Of a stretch of 64,000 nt of DNA, positions 1-8,665 are shown piece by piece (positions within the stretch are counted from its first letter, which is position 1; every line of letters begins with the position of its first letter). The notes beneath the pieces are model-generated. The model was not told the DNA's origin. It saw only the letters and a list, made by a program, of their open reading frames with translations, and did no database searches. The position numbers and the translations under genes are program-made. The stretch comes from Myxococcales bacterium. Its GTDB lineage: Bacteria > Myxococcota_A > Polyangia > Palsa-1104 > SHYY01. The DNA is taken from NCBI GenBank assembly GCA_009692555.1, contig SHYY01000006.1, forward strand, positions 1 through 64,000, written 5' to 3'.

Positions 1-42
1 GATGGCGCGGCGATAGACGTCGAGCTTCTGGTAGGCCAGCAT
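1..42 (-). CDS. Four-helix-bundle protein (S23-like), 5' end only
   Basis: Only the first codons lie in the window; they read MLAYQKLDVYRRAI, which resembles the N-terminus of the small four-helix-bundle family first described from 23S rRNA intervening sequences (usually about 120 aa). The family's function is not well defined. An AAGGAGG Shine-Dalgarno sequence lies six bases before the second ATG (position 42) but abuts the first ATG (position 48), so I place the start at 42. The remainder of the gene is off the left edge, so nothing can be said about its completeness. Confidence 0.6.
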   Translation of the reverse strand, partial: MLAYQKLDVYRRAI

Positions 43-130
43 GGGCATCCTCCTTGGAGGCCAGGGGGGTCGGTTGGCAGGAGGAATTTGTCGCGGGAGG
101 AAGTTCGATTGCCGTCGCTGCGGACGGGAC

Positions 131-166
131 GACTACGACTACGACTACGACTACGACTACGACTAC
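131..166. repeat. Hexanucleotide microsatellite (GACTAC)6
   Basis: Six perfect copies of GACTAC lie in the gap between the left-edge gene and the UvrD-like helicase. On the other strand the unit is GTAGTC, which fits the GTNNYC form of the two other hexamer tracts in this window (near 15.5 kb and inside the E2 gene). The rest of the 43-217 gap shows nothing recognisable. Confidence 0.9.
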
Positions 167-217
167 GTGACGAGCAAGAGTCAGCAAGAGGGCCCCCTCC
201 GCTGTCAAGCACCCCGG

Positions 218-2293
218 CTACTCGACGATCTTGCGGAGGCGCGCCAGCATCTCGCGGGCGAAGGCCTCCTCGTCGGCTGCGTCGCCGGGGGTCGCCACCT
301 CGAGGTCGCGCTCCTCGCACAGCGCCTTCGGGATCTCGGCGAGGAAGCGGCTCGGCGAGCGCGGGGCGCCCCGGCTGCCGCCGCGCGCAGGTCCGGCCCG
401 CTCGCGGCAGCGGGTGAGGTAGAGGCGCTCGCGGGCGCGGGTGATCCCGACGTAGAGGAGGCGGCGGTCCTCGGAGAGGTCGAGCGCGTCGGCGCCGGTG
501 GCGACCACGTCGGGGCCGTGCGGGTAGAGCGTGCGACGGTGCGGGAGCAGCTCCTCCTCGAGGCCGACCAGGAACACCACCGGGAACTCGAGGCCCTTCG
601 CGCCGTGGAGCGTCACCAGCGTCGCCTGATCGCCTGCGCCGTCGCTGTCGTCGTCGTCGCTGGTGGAGAGGGTGAGCATGTGTAGGTAGTTCACCAGACG
701 GCCGGCGCCGGAGTCCTCGCTGCGCTTCTCCCAGGCGTCGAGGGCGAGGAAGAAGCCGGAGAGGTTCTCGAGTCGTCTTTGCGCGGCGAGCGGGGAGACG
801 GCGCCGGCGCGGAGATCTTCGGGCAGCCCGGCGGCCTCGCAGAGGCCACGCGCGGCGTCGGCGAGGTTGCGCCCACCGGAGAGCGCCGCCCGGTAGCCGT
901 CGAGGAGCGTGACGAAGTTGGCGATCGCTTCGCGCGGTCGCGGGCCGATCCCATCGACCAGATCGACGTGCCGGAGCACATCCCAGAGCAGCATCTTGCG
1001 CTGCACCGCGCGCTCGCCCAGCCTTTCGAGCGTGGTGTCGCCGATCCCGCGCGCCGGGTAGTTGATGATCCGCCGGAGCGCGATCTCGTCGCGCGGGTGG
1101 AGCACCGCTTTCAGGTAGGCGATCGCGTCCTTGACCTCCTTGCGCTCGTAGAAGGCCTGCCCGCCGATCATCCGGTAGGGGATGCGCTGGGCCCGGAGCG
1201 CCTCCTCGAACTGGCGCGACTGGATGTTCGATCGGTAGAGGATTGCGCAGTCCCGGGCCTTGAAGCCGCGCCGCTCGCGCAGGAGATCGATCTCCTCGGC
1301 GACGAAGCGCGCCTCGTGATCGGGATCGGGCGCGACCACCAGCTGGAGCTTGTCGCCCGAGGGGCGCGTGGTGAAGAGGCGCTTCGGGTGGCGCCGCGGG
1401 TTGTGGGCGATGAGGGCGTTGGCGGCGTCGAGGATCATCGGCGTGGAGCGGTAGTTCTCCTCGAGGGTGATCCGGCGCGCGCCCGGGAAGTGCTTCTCGA
1501 AGTCGAGGATGTTGCCCGACTCGGCGCCGCGCCAGCCGTAGATCGACTGGTCGTCGTCGCCCACCACGCACAGGTTGTTGTGCAATGCAGCAAGGTGGCG
1601 CACCAGCATCAGCTGGGTGCGGTTGGTGTCCTGGTACTCGTCGACCATCACGTAGCGGAAGCGCTCCTGCCAGCGCGCGCGCACCGCTTCGTCGCGGTCG
1701 AGGAGGCGGACGGTCTCGATGATCAGGTCGTCGAAGTCGAGGGCGTGGAAGCCGCGCATCGCGGCCTGGTAGCGCGGGTAGAGGGAGCGGGTGATCGCGT
1801 CGTAGTCGTGTTCGCTCTCGGGCAGCTCGTCGGGGGCGAGGAAGGCGTTCTTGGCGCGGCTGATGCGAAATAGGATCGCCTTCGGATCGAAGCGGCGGTC
1901 GTCGAGCTTGACCTCGCGCAGGCACTCGCGCACCACGCCGAGCTGGTCGGCCGTGTCGTAGATGGTGAAGCCGGTCGGGAAGCCGAGGGCGGCGCGCTCG
2001 CGCTTCAGGATCATCAGGCCGAGCGCGTGGAAGGTCGAGAGGGTGAGCTTCTTCGCACCCGCCGCGCCGACCAGGACCTCGACGCGTTCGCGCATCTCGT
2101 TCGCCGCCTTGTTGGTGAACGAGACGGCGAGGATCGCCTCCTCGGGCACACCGCGCTCGAGGAGATGGGCGACGCGGTAGGTGATCACCCGCGTCTTGCC
2201 CGACCCCGCGCCGGCCAGCACGAGCAGGGGGCCGTCGACGGTGGTGACCGCCTCGCGCTGCGGTCGGTTGAGGTCGTCGAGCTGCAGCGGCAC
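218..2293 (-). CDS. UvrD/Rep/PcrA-family ATP-dependent 3'-5' DNA helicase
   Basis: Superfamily 1A helicase that unwinds DNA in repair or replication restart. The 691-aa length is close to Rep and PcrA. Visible motifs in order are Walker A AGAGSGKT (about residues 27-34), DEYQDT (near 215), VGDDDQSIYGWRGA, the ENYRST motif, LVTLHGAKGLEF and LLYVGITRARERL. The C-terminus lacks the long basic tail of some UvrD proteins, so Rep, PcrA and UvrD cannot be told apart here. The GTG start is chosen because an extended -10 (TGCTAAGGT) ends six bases upstream, predicting a leaderless mRNA. It is divergent from the metalloprotease gene. One copy of the dispersed palindrome lies inside it (codons for LAALHNN). 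Confidence 0.93.
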   Translation of the reverse strand: MPLQLDDLNRPQREAVTTVDGPLLVLAGAGSGKTRVITYRVAHLLERGVPEEAILAVSFTNKAANEMRERVEVLVGAAGAKKLTLSTFHALGLMILKRERAALGFPTGFTIYDTADQLGVVRECLREVKLDDRRFDPKAILFRISRAKNAFLAPDELPESEHDYDAITRSLYPRYQAAMRGFHALDFDDLIIETVRLLDRDEAVRARWQERFRYVMVDEYQDTNRTQLMLVRHLAALHNNLCVVGDDDQSIYGWRGAESGNILDFEKHFPGARRITLEENYRSTPMILDAANALIAHNPRRHPKRLFTTRPSGDKLQLVVAPDPDHEARFVAEEIDLLRERRGFKARDCAILYRSNIQSRQFEEALRAQRIPYRMIGGQAFYERKEVKDAIAYLKAVLHPRDEIALRRIINYPARGIGDTTLERLGERAVQRKMLLWDVLRHVDLVDGIGPRPREAIANFVTLLDGYRAALSGGRNLADAARGLCEAAGLPEDLRAGAVSPLAAQRRLENLSGFFLALDAWEKRSEDSGAGRLVNYLHMLTLSTSDDDDSDGAGDQATLVTLHGAKGLEFPVVFLVGLEEELLPHRRTLYPHGPDVVATGADALDLSEDRRLLYVGITRARERLYLTRCRERAGPARGGSRGAPRSPSRFLAEIPKALCEERDLEVATPGDAADEEAFAREMLARLRKIVE
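1578..1593. repeat. Dispersed intragenic palindrome, copy 1
   Basis: TTGTGCAATGCAGCAA inside the helicase gene. It shares the TGC-N3-GCAGCAA core with nine other strong copies in the window. On the coding strand it specifies part of LAALHNN. Confidence 0.7.
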
Positions 2294-2299
2294 GGAGGG

Positions 2300-2305
2300 A
2301 CCTTA
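2300..2305 (-). promoter_or_regulatory. Extended -10 of the helicase gene (leaderless)
   Basis: On the minus strand TGCTAAGGT carries the hexamer TAAGGT, which ends six bases before the GTG start. No good -35 is visible, but the TG dinucleotide is typical of extended -10 promoters. A similar TGCTACGGT at 2343-2351 on the plus strand may serve the divergent metalloprotease gene with a leader of about 23 nt. Confidence 0.5.
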
Positions 2306-2380
2306 GCACCACCCGCGCCATCGGCGGGCCATCCCCCCGCCGTGCTACGGTTTGCCTCTGATCCGTCTGGAGGTCCCCTC

Positions 2381-4633
2381 ATGCGTAGTCCCCCCCTCGC
2401 CCTGCTGATCGCCCTGGCCGGCTGCGGCACCGATCTTCCGGCCGGCCTCCTCGACGGGGAGGCCCCCTTCGTGGCCATTCCGCGCGACCGGGTCGGGGTG
2501 AGCGCGCACGCTGCCCTCCTTACGCCCGGAGGGCGCGGCGTCTCGACGATCGCCGAGGCCCTCGGCACCTCGGATCTTCCCCTCACTGGCGACGGTGAGT
2601 CGGCCTTCTACCTCGCGATCCACAAGAAGGCGCTGGGGCAGCGCTGGTTCCTCTCCGCCTACCTGAAGCAGTACTTCCCCGGCGCGGTGGCCTACGGCGC
2701 GGCGCGCTCGCTCGGGACGCGCGTGGTCTCGTTCAAGGTGCAGAACGGCAAGCTGTTCGTCTTCGACGTCGACGATCGCCACAAGACCTCCGACACCTTC
2801 ACCCCCGACCTGATCGTCGACGCCTACCCGCTGGTCGATCTTGCAACTTTCCACGATCTCCCCGGATCAGACCGCTATGTCCTCTTCGACCCCGCGGCCG
2901 GCCTCAACCGCTTCGGCGTGATCGGCGACTACTTCGGCGCCAACTCGCCGATCCAGAAGTTCGCGGTGGAGCTGTCCTTCCTCCAGCGCTTCCGCCAGAT
3001 CACCGACGGGGTGACCTTCGAGCAGGTGTTCACCGGCTACGGCGATCGCGACTACTACTCGGGCAACTACGGCGAGCCGAACCAGTTCCGCGGCTCCGGC
3101 ACCCTCGGCATCGGGCTCCGTCGCTACGTCGAGAGCGCCGACTTCAAGCCGTTCCCGCTGCCGCAAAAGGAGCTCTATTTCCGCGGCCAGCCGACCCTCG
3201 TTCCGAACACCGGGCAGACCAAGCAGTTCGCGATCAAGTGGAACATCAAGCCGGGGATGAAGCCGATCCGCTGGGTGATGTCGCACCAGTTCGAGGAGAT
3301 CCAGGCGCTGCCGGTGCTCAAGGACTACGACGTGGTCGGCGCGGTCCGGCAGGGCATCGAGGGGTGGAACCAGGTGTTCGGCTTTCCGGCGCTCGAGGCG
3401 GTGCTGGGCAAGCCCGGCGACTCCTACGCCGACGACGACGTGAACTACCTGATCCTCGACAAGGATCCGAGCTACGGCGCCGCCTTCGCCAACTGGCGGC
3501 TGAACCCGAACACCAGCGAGATCCGCGGCGCGAGCGTCTACTTCAACATGGTGTGGTTCCTGAACGCGAACTCGAACTTCAAGGACGACGTGGGCCTCGG
3601 GCCGGCGCCCCCAAAGGAGCAGAAGAGGGAGCACTTGCCGCGGCCAGTGGCGCCCGGCCTGGTGTGGCAGGCGATGCCGGAGCAGCCGCTGTGCGTGCTC
3701 TTTGCGCCCGCGTTCCAGGAGGTGCTCAGCGACGGGGACGCGCCCGGAGGCGGCGGTGTGGAGCTCACCAAGAAGCAGAAGGTCGAGCGCTTCGTCACCC
3801 ACGTGATCGCGCACGAGATCGGTCACACGCTCGGGCTGCGCCACAACTTCAAGGGCTCGCTCACCCCGCCCTCCACGACGGTGATGGAGTACGTCGCCGA
3901 CGAGCTGCGCGCGCAGGTGTCCGATCCCGGCAGCTACGACACCGAGGCGATCCGCTACCTCTACGGCCTCTCCGACAAGGCGCCCGCCTCGCCCTTCTGC
4001 ACCGACGAGGAGACCTCCTACGACGTCGACTGCACGCGCTTCGACGAGACCTCCGACCCGCTGACCCAGTTCTACGGCCCGCTCTACACCGGCTTCGTCA
4101 GCGACTACCTGACCGGCAAGAGCGGCACCGCGCCCAACAGCTCGATGAACAACCTCCTCAAGTACCTTCGCGCGAGCTCGAATCCGGCGTCGCGGCTGCA
4201 GGCGTGGGCGACGGCGATCGACCCGCTGCGCGTCCCCGTGCCGGCAGCCAGGCTGGCCGCCTATCCGGGCTACGGCGCCGCGGTCGACACGCTGACGAGG
4301 AACCTCTTCGCGCGCCTCTACCTCGATTCGTCGGGCTATCGCGGCACCTTCAGCGCCGACCCACCCCAGACGGACCTTGCGCTCCAGGCGCTGATCCTCG
4401 GCGAGCTGAAGGCGAACCTCCTGAACCTCGATCAGGTGCGCAGCTTCCCGACGCGGCGGGTGTGCGTGGATGTGCTGAAGAAGCAGCAGACGCTGGTCGC
4501 CTACAGCGCGCTGGTCGAGGCGCGGGCGACGATCGCCGCTGGAAGGAACGGCCTCACCGGCACCGAAGCCGTGCTCACCGACGATCTCCTCGCCCGCATC
4601 GACGCGGCGACGCACCCCTACTTCACGAATTGA
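2381..4633 (+). CDS. Secreted zinc metalloprotease (zincin, HEIGHTLGLRH), lipoprotein
   Basis: A predicted exported peptidase of 750 aa. The N-terminus MRSPPLALLIALAGC is a lipoprotein signal with lipobox LAGC. Around residue 478 the sequence HEIGHTLGLRHNF gives the complete HExxHxxGxxH zinc site, followed by a Met-turn-like TTVMEYVADE. This is the arrangement of met-zincins such as the DUF5117/DUF4953-type proteases. The start at 2381 is preceded by TCTGGAGG; the longer ORF-track start lies inside the divergent helicase region and is rejected. The Cys-rich propeller gene follows after 13 bases, so the two are probably co-transcribed and exported together. The substrate is unknown. Confidence 0.85.
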   Translation: MRSPPLALLIALAGCGTDLPAGLLDGEAPFVAIPRDRVGVSAHAALLTPGGRGVSTIAEALGTSDLPLTGDGESAFYLAIHKKALGQRWFLSAYLKQYFPGAVAYGAARSLGTRVVSFKVQNGKLFVFDVDDRHKTSDTFTPDLIVDAYPLVDLATFHDLPGSDRYVLFDPAAGLNRFGVIGDYFGANSPIQKFAVELSFLQRFRQITDGVTFEQVFTGYGDRDYYSGNYGEPNQFRGSGTLGIGLRRYVESADFKPFPLPQKELYFRGQPTLVPNTGQTKQFAIKWNIKPGMKPIRWVMSHQFEEIQALPVLKDYDVVGAVRQGIEGWNQVFGFPALEAVLGKPGDSYADDDVNYLILDKDPSYGAAFANWRLNPNTSEIRGASVYFNMVWFLNANSNFKDDVGLGPAPPKEQKREHLPRPVAPGLVWQAMPEQPLCVLFAPAFQEVLSDGDAPGGGGVELTKKQKVERFVTHVIAHEIGHTLGLRHNFKGSLTPPSTTVMEYVADELRAQVSDPGSYDTEAIRYLYGLSDKAPASPFCTDEETSYDVDCTRFDETSDPLTQFYGPLYTGFVSDYLTGKSGTAPNSSMNNLLKYLRASSNPASRLQAWATAIDPLRVPVPAARLAAYPGYGAAVDTLTRNLFARLYLDSSGYRGTFSADPPQTDLALQALILGELKANLLNLDQVRSFPTRRVCVDVLKKQQTLVAYSALVEARATIAAGRNGLTGTEAVLTDDLLARIDAATHPYFTN

Positions 4634-4646
4634 TTTCCCCTCCCTG

Positions 4647-6326
4647 ATGCAGCGCAAGATGCAGCGGATGCTCCCGCGCGACGCGATCCTTCTCGGCCTC
4701 CTCGGGCTCTTCACCCTCCCGCTCCTGCACTGCGGTGACGACGTGATCATCCCGGATGCAGGGCCCCCCGTGGCGACCGACGCCGCGGTTGCTGCAATGC
4801 AAGATCTGGCGATCACCGATCTCGCCGCCGCACCGTCGGATCGGCGGGTCGACCTCTACAACTTCGACGGCGGCCCCTTCCTCTCCGAGTGCGCGAAGAG
4901 CGGCGACTGCAACTCGCAGCTCTGTCTCCCGACGGGGCGCTGCTCGAAGCGCTGCGCGGCGGCCGCCGAGTGTCCGCCCGGCCCGGAGTGGACCTGCGAG
5001 GCGGCGCTGGGGATCGGCGACATCTGTCTGTGCGCCCCGAGTGGCCCCGAGGTCTGCGACGGTCAGGACAACGACTGCGATGGCACCATCGACGACGGTG
5101 CGTCCTGCGATGGCGCGCGCGCCTGCCAGTCCGGGAAGTGCGTCTGCCCGCTCGACCACCTGTGCGGCAACGAGTGCGTCGACCCGCTCACCGCGAGCGC
5201 CCATTGCGGCGGCTGCGGGAAGAAGTGCGGGCCGGGGCAGGTCTGCACCGCGGGCGCGTGCGGCTGCCCGGCGAAGAACCTCTGCGGCGGGAGCTGCACC
5301 GACCTCGCCAGCGACGGAAACAACTGCGGCGGGTGCGGGATGAAGTGCCCGCAGGGCGTCCCCTGCGCGGGCGGCGCGTGCAAGTGCGCGGTGGGTCAGG
5401 CGGCGTGCGGCGGCGCTTGCATCGATGTCGCCAGCGACGGGAAGAACTGCGGCGGCTGCGGCCACTCCTGCGCGGGAGGTGCCTGCGGAGGCGGTTTCTG
5501 CCCGCTCGTGAAGCTGGCCGACGGGCTCGGCTCGCCGAACCGGATCGCCGTCGACGGCGGCAGCGTCTACTGGACCAACTACGCCGCGGGAACGGTGATG
5601 CGCACCTCGACCGGCGGCGTCAACACCAAGACGATCGCGATGGGGCAGAGCTTCCCGTTCGGCATCGCGGTCGACGCCACCTCCGTCTACTGGACCGGCA
5701 GCTTCGACGGCACGGTGCGCAAGGCCGCCCTCGACGGCGCAAACGCGATCACGCTGGTCGCCGGGCAGAGCGGGCCGCGCGCGCTCACCGTCGACGCGAG
5801 CAGCGTCTACTGGACCAGCTTCAACGACGACACCCTCCACAAGGCCGCGCTCGACGGCAAGAACGCCACCACCCTGGTGGCGATGGAGGGCGGCGCCCAG
5901 TTCCTCGCCGTCGACGGGAGCGGGATCTACTGGACCACCCCGGGCGGGAGCGTGATGCGCGCCGGATTGGACGGAACGAACGCGAAGGCGCTGGCGGTGA
6001 TGCAGACCGCGCCGACCGGGATCGCCCTCGATGGAACCCACCTCTACTGGACCGCCGGGGGCAAGGTCATGAAGCTCGCCAAGGCGGGCGGCAACGCGGT
6101 CACCCTCGCCTCGGCGCAGAACGGCCCGGGCTCGATCACCGTCGACGGCGCTGCGGTCTACTGGGTGAACCCGGGCGGGGGCACGGTGATGAAGGCCGGC
6201 CTCGACGGCGCGAACCTCACCGTGCTCGCCGCGGCGCAGGGCGGGCCGCGCGCGCTCGCCGTCGACGGTACGAGCGTCTACTGGACCAACCAGGGCAGCG
6301 GCTCGGTCATGAAGGTCGCGAAGTGA
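4647..6326 (+). CDS. Cys-rich lipoprotein with MopE-like motif and seven SVYWT propeller repeats
   Basis: 559 aa. A signal with a lipobox-like LLHC is followed by a linker, then a Cys-rich region containing EVCDGQDNDCDGTIDDG, the MopE-type putative metal-binding motif common in Myxococcota. Further Cys/Gly repeats of the form CGGSCTDLASDGNNCGGCG follow. The C-terminal half has seven repeats of about 45 aa centred on SVYWTN or variants, which suggests a beta-propeller like those of DUF5050 proteins. It probably sits on the cell surface, and the protease upstream is a plausible partner. No Shine-Dalgarno sequence stands out; ATGs at 4659 and 4668 are alternative starts. A dispersed palindrome copy encodes VAAMQ near the N-terminus. 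Confidence 0.8.
   Translation: MQRKMQRMLPRDAILLGLLGLFTLPLLHCGDDVIIPDAGPPVATDAAVAAMQDLAITDLAAAPSDRRVDLYNFDGGPFLSECAKSGDCNSQLCLPTGRCSKRCAAAAECPPGPEWTCEAALGIGDICLCAPSGPEVCDGQDNDCDGTIDDGASCDGARACQSGKCVCPLDHLCGNECVDPLTASAHCGGCGKKCGPGQVCTAGACGCPAKNLCGGSCTDLASDGNNCGGCGMKCPQGVPCAGGACKCAVGQAACGGACIDVASDGKNCGGCGHSCAGGACGGGFCPLVKLADGLGSPNRIAVDGGSVYWTNYAAGTVMRTSTGGVNTKTIAMGQSFPFGIAVDATSVYWTGSFDGTVRKAALDGANAITLVAGQSGPRALTVDASSVYWTSFNDDTLHKAALDGKNATTLVAMEGGAQFLAVDGSGIYWTTPGGSVMRAGLDGTNAKALAVMQTAPTGIALDGTHLYWTAGGKVMKLAKAGGNAVTLASAQNGPGSITVDGAAVYWVNPGGGTVMKAGLDGANLTVLAAAQGGPRALAVDGTSVYWTNQGSGSVMKVAK
4789..4802. repeat. Dispersed intragenic palindrome, copy 2
   Basis: TTGCTGCAATGCAA, in the region encoding AAVAAMQDL of the Cys-rich lipoprotein. 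Reading the opposite strand gives TTGCATTGCAGCAA, matching the consensus arm. Confidence 0.7.
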
Positions 6327-6336
6327 TCGCGCCACG

Positions 6337-6921
6337 ATGAGCCGCAACCGCGACCACGTGATCGGCGCCGAGGCCCGTTACGAGGCCCTCCTGGACGAGA
6401 TCCGCGCCGAGTTCCCGCGCTTCCTGGTGATCGACAAGCGCGACTCTCTGCTGCAACGCAGCATCCAGCACGCCCTCACCGTCGTCACCCTGGGCGGTCA
6501 GCGGCGCTACCTCGAGGGCTACGTCACGACCCTGGGCGCGCGCGTCTACGTCCCCTCCACCTGGGCCGCCCGCGCCGCCGCCGACCGCTACATCACCATG
6601 CGTCACGAGCGCGTCCACCTGCGCCAGTTCCGTCGCTGGAGCTTCCCGCTGATGGCGCTTCTCTACCTCCTCCTCCCGCTCCCGTTCGGCCTCGCGTGGT
6701 GCCGCTACCGCTTCGAGCGCGCCGCCTACGAGGAGAGCCTCCGCGCCGCGGCCGAGGTCTACGGCCCCGCCGTCTTGTGCGATGCAGCATTTCGCGATGG
6801 GATCCTGGCCCAGTTCACCTCCGGCGCCTACGGCTGGATGTGGCCCTTCCCGGGCGCCCTCGCGAGGTGGTACGAGCGGACCGCGCTCGCCCTCGGCGCG
6901 CCACCGACCCTCGCGCGCTGA
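6337..6921 (+). CDS. Small membrane protein with HERVH motif, putative metallopeptidase
   Basis: 194 aa, not recognised as a named family. Residues 90-94 read HERVH, a match to HExxH, inside ITMRHERVHLRQF. A hydrophobic helix follows at about 103-121, and then a helix with AAYEESLRAA (about 129-137) offers a possible third ligand Glu. This order (HExxH, membrane helix, Glu in a helix) is what one would expect of a gluzincin-type peptidase, but the assignment is an inference from the motif only. It begins 10 bases after the propeller gene and precedes the MFS gene on the same strand. It carries two dispersed palindrome copies, one encoding LLQRS and one encoding LCDAA. Confidence 0.65.
   Translation: MSRNRDHVIGAEARYEALLDEIRAEFPRFLVIDKRDSLLQRSIQHALTVVTLGGQRRYLEGYVTTLGARVYVPSTWAARAAADRYITMRHERVHLRQFRRWSFPLMALLYLLLPLPFGLAWCRYRFERAAYEESLRAAAEVYGPAVLCDAAFRDGILAQFTSGAYGWMWPFPGALARWYERTALALGAPPTLAR
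6449..6463. repeat. Dispersed intragenic palindrome, copy 3
   Basis: TGCTGCAACGCAGCA, with perfect six-base arms TGCTGC and GCAGCA around a three-base spacer, inside the HERVH protein gene. Confidence 0.65.
6775..6789. repeat. Dispersed intragenic palindrome, copy 4
   Basis: TTGTGCGATGCAGCA, nearly identical to the copy in plsY at 14.2 kb. Both encode LCDAA. Confidence 0.7.
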
Positions 6922-6942
6922 CATCCCACCGTCATCCACACC

Positions 6943-8190
6943 GTGCTGATGCCCACCCTCGCCCGCGAACGCAAGATTCTCTTCCTCCTCGGGGCGGTGC
7001 AGTTCGTCAACATCCTCGACTTCATGATCGTGATGCCGCTCGGGCCCGACTTCGCCCGCGACCTCGGCATCGCCCCCGAGCGCCTCGGCCTGATCGGCGG
7101 CAGCTACACCGGGGCGGCGTTCGTCTCCGGGATCATCGCCTCGCGCTTTCTCGACCGCTTCGATCGACGGCGAGCGCTCGCCGTGGCGATGCTCGGGCTG
7201 GTGGTCTCCACCGCGCTCGGCGGCTTCGCGACCGGCCTGAAAACATTGATGGTCGCGCGCATGCTGGCGGGCTCGTTCGGCGGCCCCGCCACGTCGCTGG
7301 CGCTCTCGATCGTCGCCGACGTGGTGCCGGCGGAGCGGCGCGGGAAGGCCCTCGGCGCGGTGATGGGCGCCTTCTCGGTCGCGTCGGTGGCGGGCGTTCC
7401 CGTAGCGCTTCGCCTGGCGCAGCTTGGCTCCTGGCGGACGCCGTTCTTCGCGGTGGCGGCGATGGGCCTGGTCGTCGCCGGCTCGGCGGTGCGCATCCTG
7501 CCGCCGCTGCGCGCCCACCTCGACGCGGGGCGCGCGATCCGGCCCGCCTCGGCGACGCCGCTGTGGACCCGCAAGGTGGTGCTCCTCTCCTGGACCATGA
7601 CCGCGCTGGTGATGATGAGCACCTTCTCGCTCATCCCCTACATCTCGCCCTACCTCCAGTACAACCTCGCCTACCCCCGCGACAGCCTCGATATCCTCTA
7701 CATGGTCGGCGGCGTGGGGAGCTTCGCGGCGATGCGCTTGACCGGGCGCTTGACCGATCGCTTTGGCGAGGTGGTCGTCGCTGCGGTCGGCACGACGATG
7801 ATGGCGCTGGTGGTGTTCTTCGGCTTCGTCCACTACCTCCCGGGCACGCCGATCCTGCTCATCTTCGCGAGCTTCATGATCGCCACCAGCATCCGCAACG
7901 TGCCGATGAACACGCTCACCTCGAAGGTGCCGGCGGCGTGGGAGCGCGGGCAGTTCATCTCCACGCAATCGGCGGTGTCGCACGCCTCCTCGTCGGCGGG
8001 GGCGATCCTCGCCTCGAGCTTCGTCCACTCCGCCGGGCAGACCGCGCCGCTCTCGGGGATCCCGACGGTGGCGGCGTTCACCATGACCATGGCGGCGCTG
8101 GTGCCGCTCTTCCTGTGGGCGATCTCGCGGCGCCTCAAGGCCGCGCCAGCGACGGAGAAGGCCGCGCTGCTCCCGCCGACGCTGGTGTGA
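6943..8190 (+). CDS. Major facilitator superfamily transporter
   Basis: 415 aa with about twelve hydrophobic segments, resembling AraJ/drug:H+ antiporter-type MFS proteins. The start of helix 1 reads LLGAVQFVNILDFMIVMPL. The loop between helices 2 and 3 has RFLDRFDRRRAL, a motif-A-like basic turn. A second basic loop, DVVPAERRGKALG, occurs before helix 5. The substrate cannot be inferred. The GTG at 6943 or the ATG at 6949 could be the start; neither has a strong ribosome site. The preceding gene ends 21 bases upstream on the same strand, so it is probably the last gene of the same transcription unit. Confidence 0.85.
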   Translation: MLMPTLARERKILFLLGAVQFVNILDFMIVMPLGPDFARDLGIAPERLGLIGGSYTGAAFVSGIIASRFLDRFDRRRALAVAMLGLVVSTALGGFATGLKTLMVARMLAGSFGGPATSLALSIVADVVPAERRGKALGAVMGAFSVASVAGVPVALRLAQLGSWRTPFFAVAAMGLVVAGSAVRILPPLRAHLDAGRAIRPASATPLWTRKVVLLSWTMTALVMMSTFSLIPYISPYLQYNLAYPRDSLDILYMVGGVGSFAAMRLTGRLTDRFGEVVVAAVGTTMMALVVFFGFVHYLPGTPILLIFASFMIATSIRNVPMNTLTSKVPAAWERGQFISTQSAVSHASSSAGAILASSFVHSAGQTAPLSGIPTVAAFTMTMAALVPLFLWAISRRLKAAPATEKAALLPPTLV

Positions 8191-8196
8191 GCGGCG

Positions 8197-8605
8197 CTAG
8201 CTCGCCTCCGCGTCGCCCTGGCCGATCAGCTCCCAGCCGGGCAGCCCGGCCACGGGAAAATCAAGGGCGCGCGCGAAGTGGCGGAGGAGCTCGCTCTCGG
8301 CGATGTGCAGGTCGCGGTCGGCCAGCGCGACGCGGAGCGCAGCCTCGAGGAACGCCCGACGAAAACCGGCGTCGGCGGGGGAGCGACCGATCGCCCGGGT
8401 GACCGCCTGGGCGAGCGCCTCGGGCGTCACCTCGGGCACCATCAGCAGCTTCTCCTCGTCGAGCGCGGGGCTGCCCGATCTCCTCGGCGCAGCGACGGAG
8501 GACGGACATCTCCCGATCATTGACCACGCCGTCGGCGCGCGCGACGGAGAGGAGCCCGCCCACGAAGGCGTGCGCGAGATCCTCGGAGAGGGCCAGCTTG
8601 CTCAT
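8197..8605 (-). pseudogene. TerB-like protein gene split by a one-base frameshift
   Basis: Two overlapping minus-strand frames together make one TerB-like protein of about 135 aa. The first frame gives MSKLALSEDLAHAFVGGLLSV through LRRCAEEIG. The second gives SPALDEEKLLMVPEVTPEAL through ALADRDLHIAESELLRHFARALDFP. Removing one G from the GGG of the EEIG codons (around 8474-8478) fuses them as EEIGSPALDEE. Both halves show the repeated acidic helical pattern of TerB domains (ARADGVVNDRE, ADRDLHIAES). Either the gene is broken or the base is a sequencing error. TAGACT ends six bases before the ATG, an apparent leaderless promoter, and the gene is divergent from hisB. Confidence 0.7.
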
Positions 8606-8611
8606 GGGCGC

Positions 8612-8617
8612 AGTCTA
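8612..8617 (-). promoter_or_regulatory. -10 hexamer of the TerB-like gene (leaderless)
   Basis: TAGACT on the minus strand ends six bases before the ATG at 8605. It lies back to back with the hisB promoter in the 60-bp divergent gap. Confidence 0.45.
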
Positions 8618-8629
8618 GCCGCAAATTGC

Positions 8630-8658
8630 TTGCTCCGATCGGAAGCCCTTCCTACCAT
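8630..8658 (+). promoter_or_regulatory. hisB operon promoter (leaderless)
   Basis: TTGCTC, a 17-base spacer and TACCAT form a housekeeping-sigma-like promoter. The -10 ends seven bases before the hisB ATG, so transcription should start at or next to the initiation codon. Confidence 0.55.
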
Positions 8659-8665
8659 CACGCGC

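Noticed and set aside
640-662. GTCGTCGTCGTC triplet run in the helicase gene
   Set aside because: Encodes the acidic SDDDDSD loop; ordinary coding low complexity.
2867-4816. 649-aa minus-strand ORF opposite the metalloprotease
   Set aside because: Antisense to an intact zincin with lipoprotein signal; shadow frame.
6307-8028. 573-aa minus-strand ORF opposite the HERVH and MFS genes
   Set aside because: Charged low-complexity translation opposite genes with good motifs and codon bias; a shadow frame.
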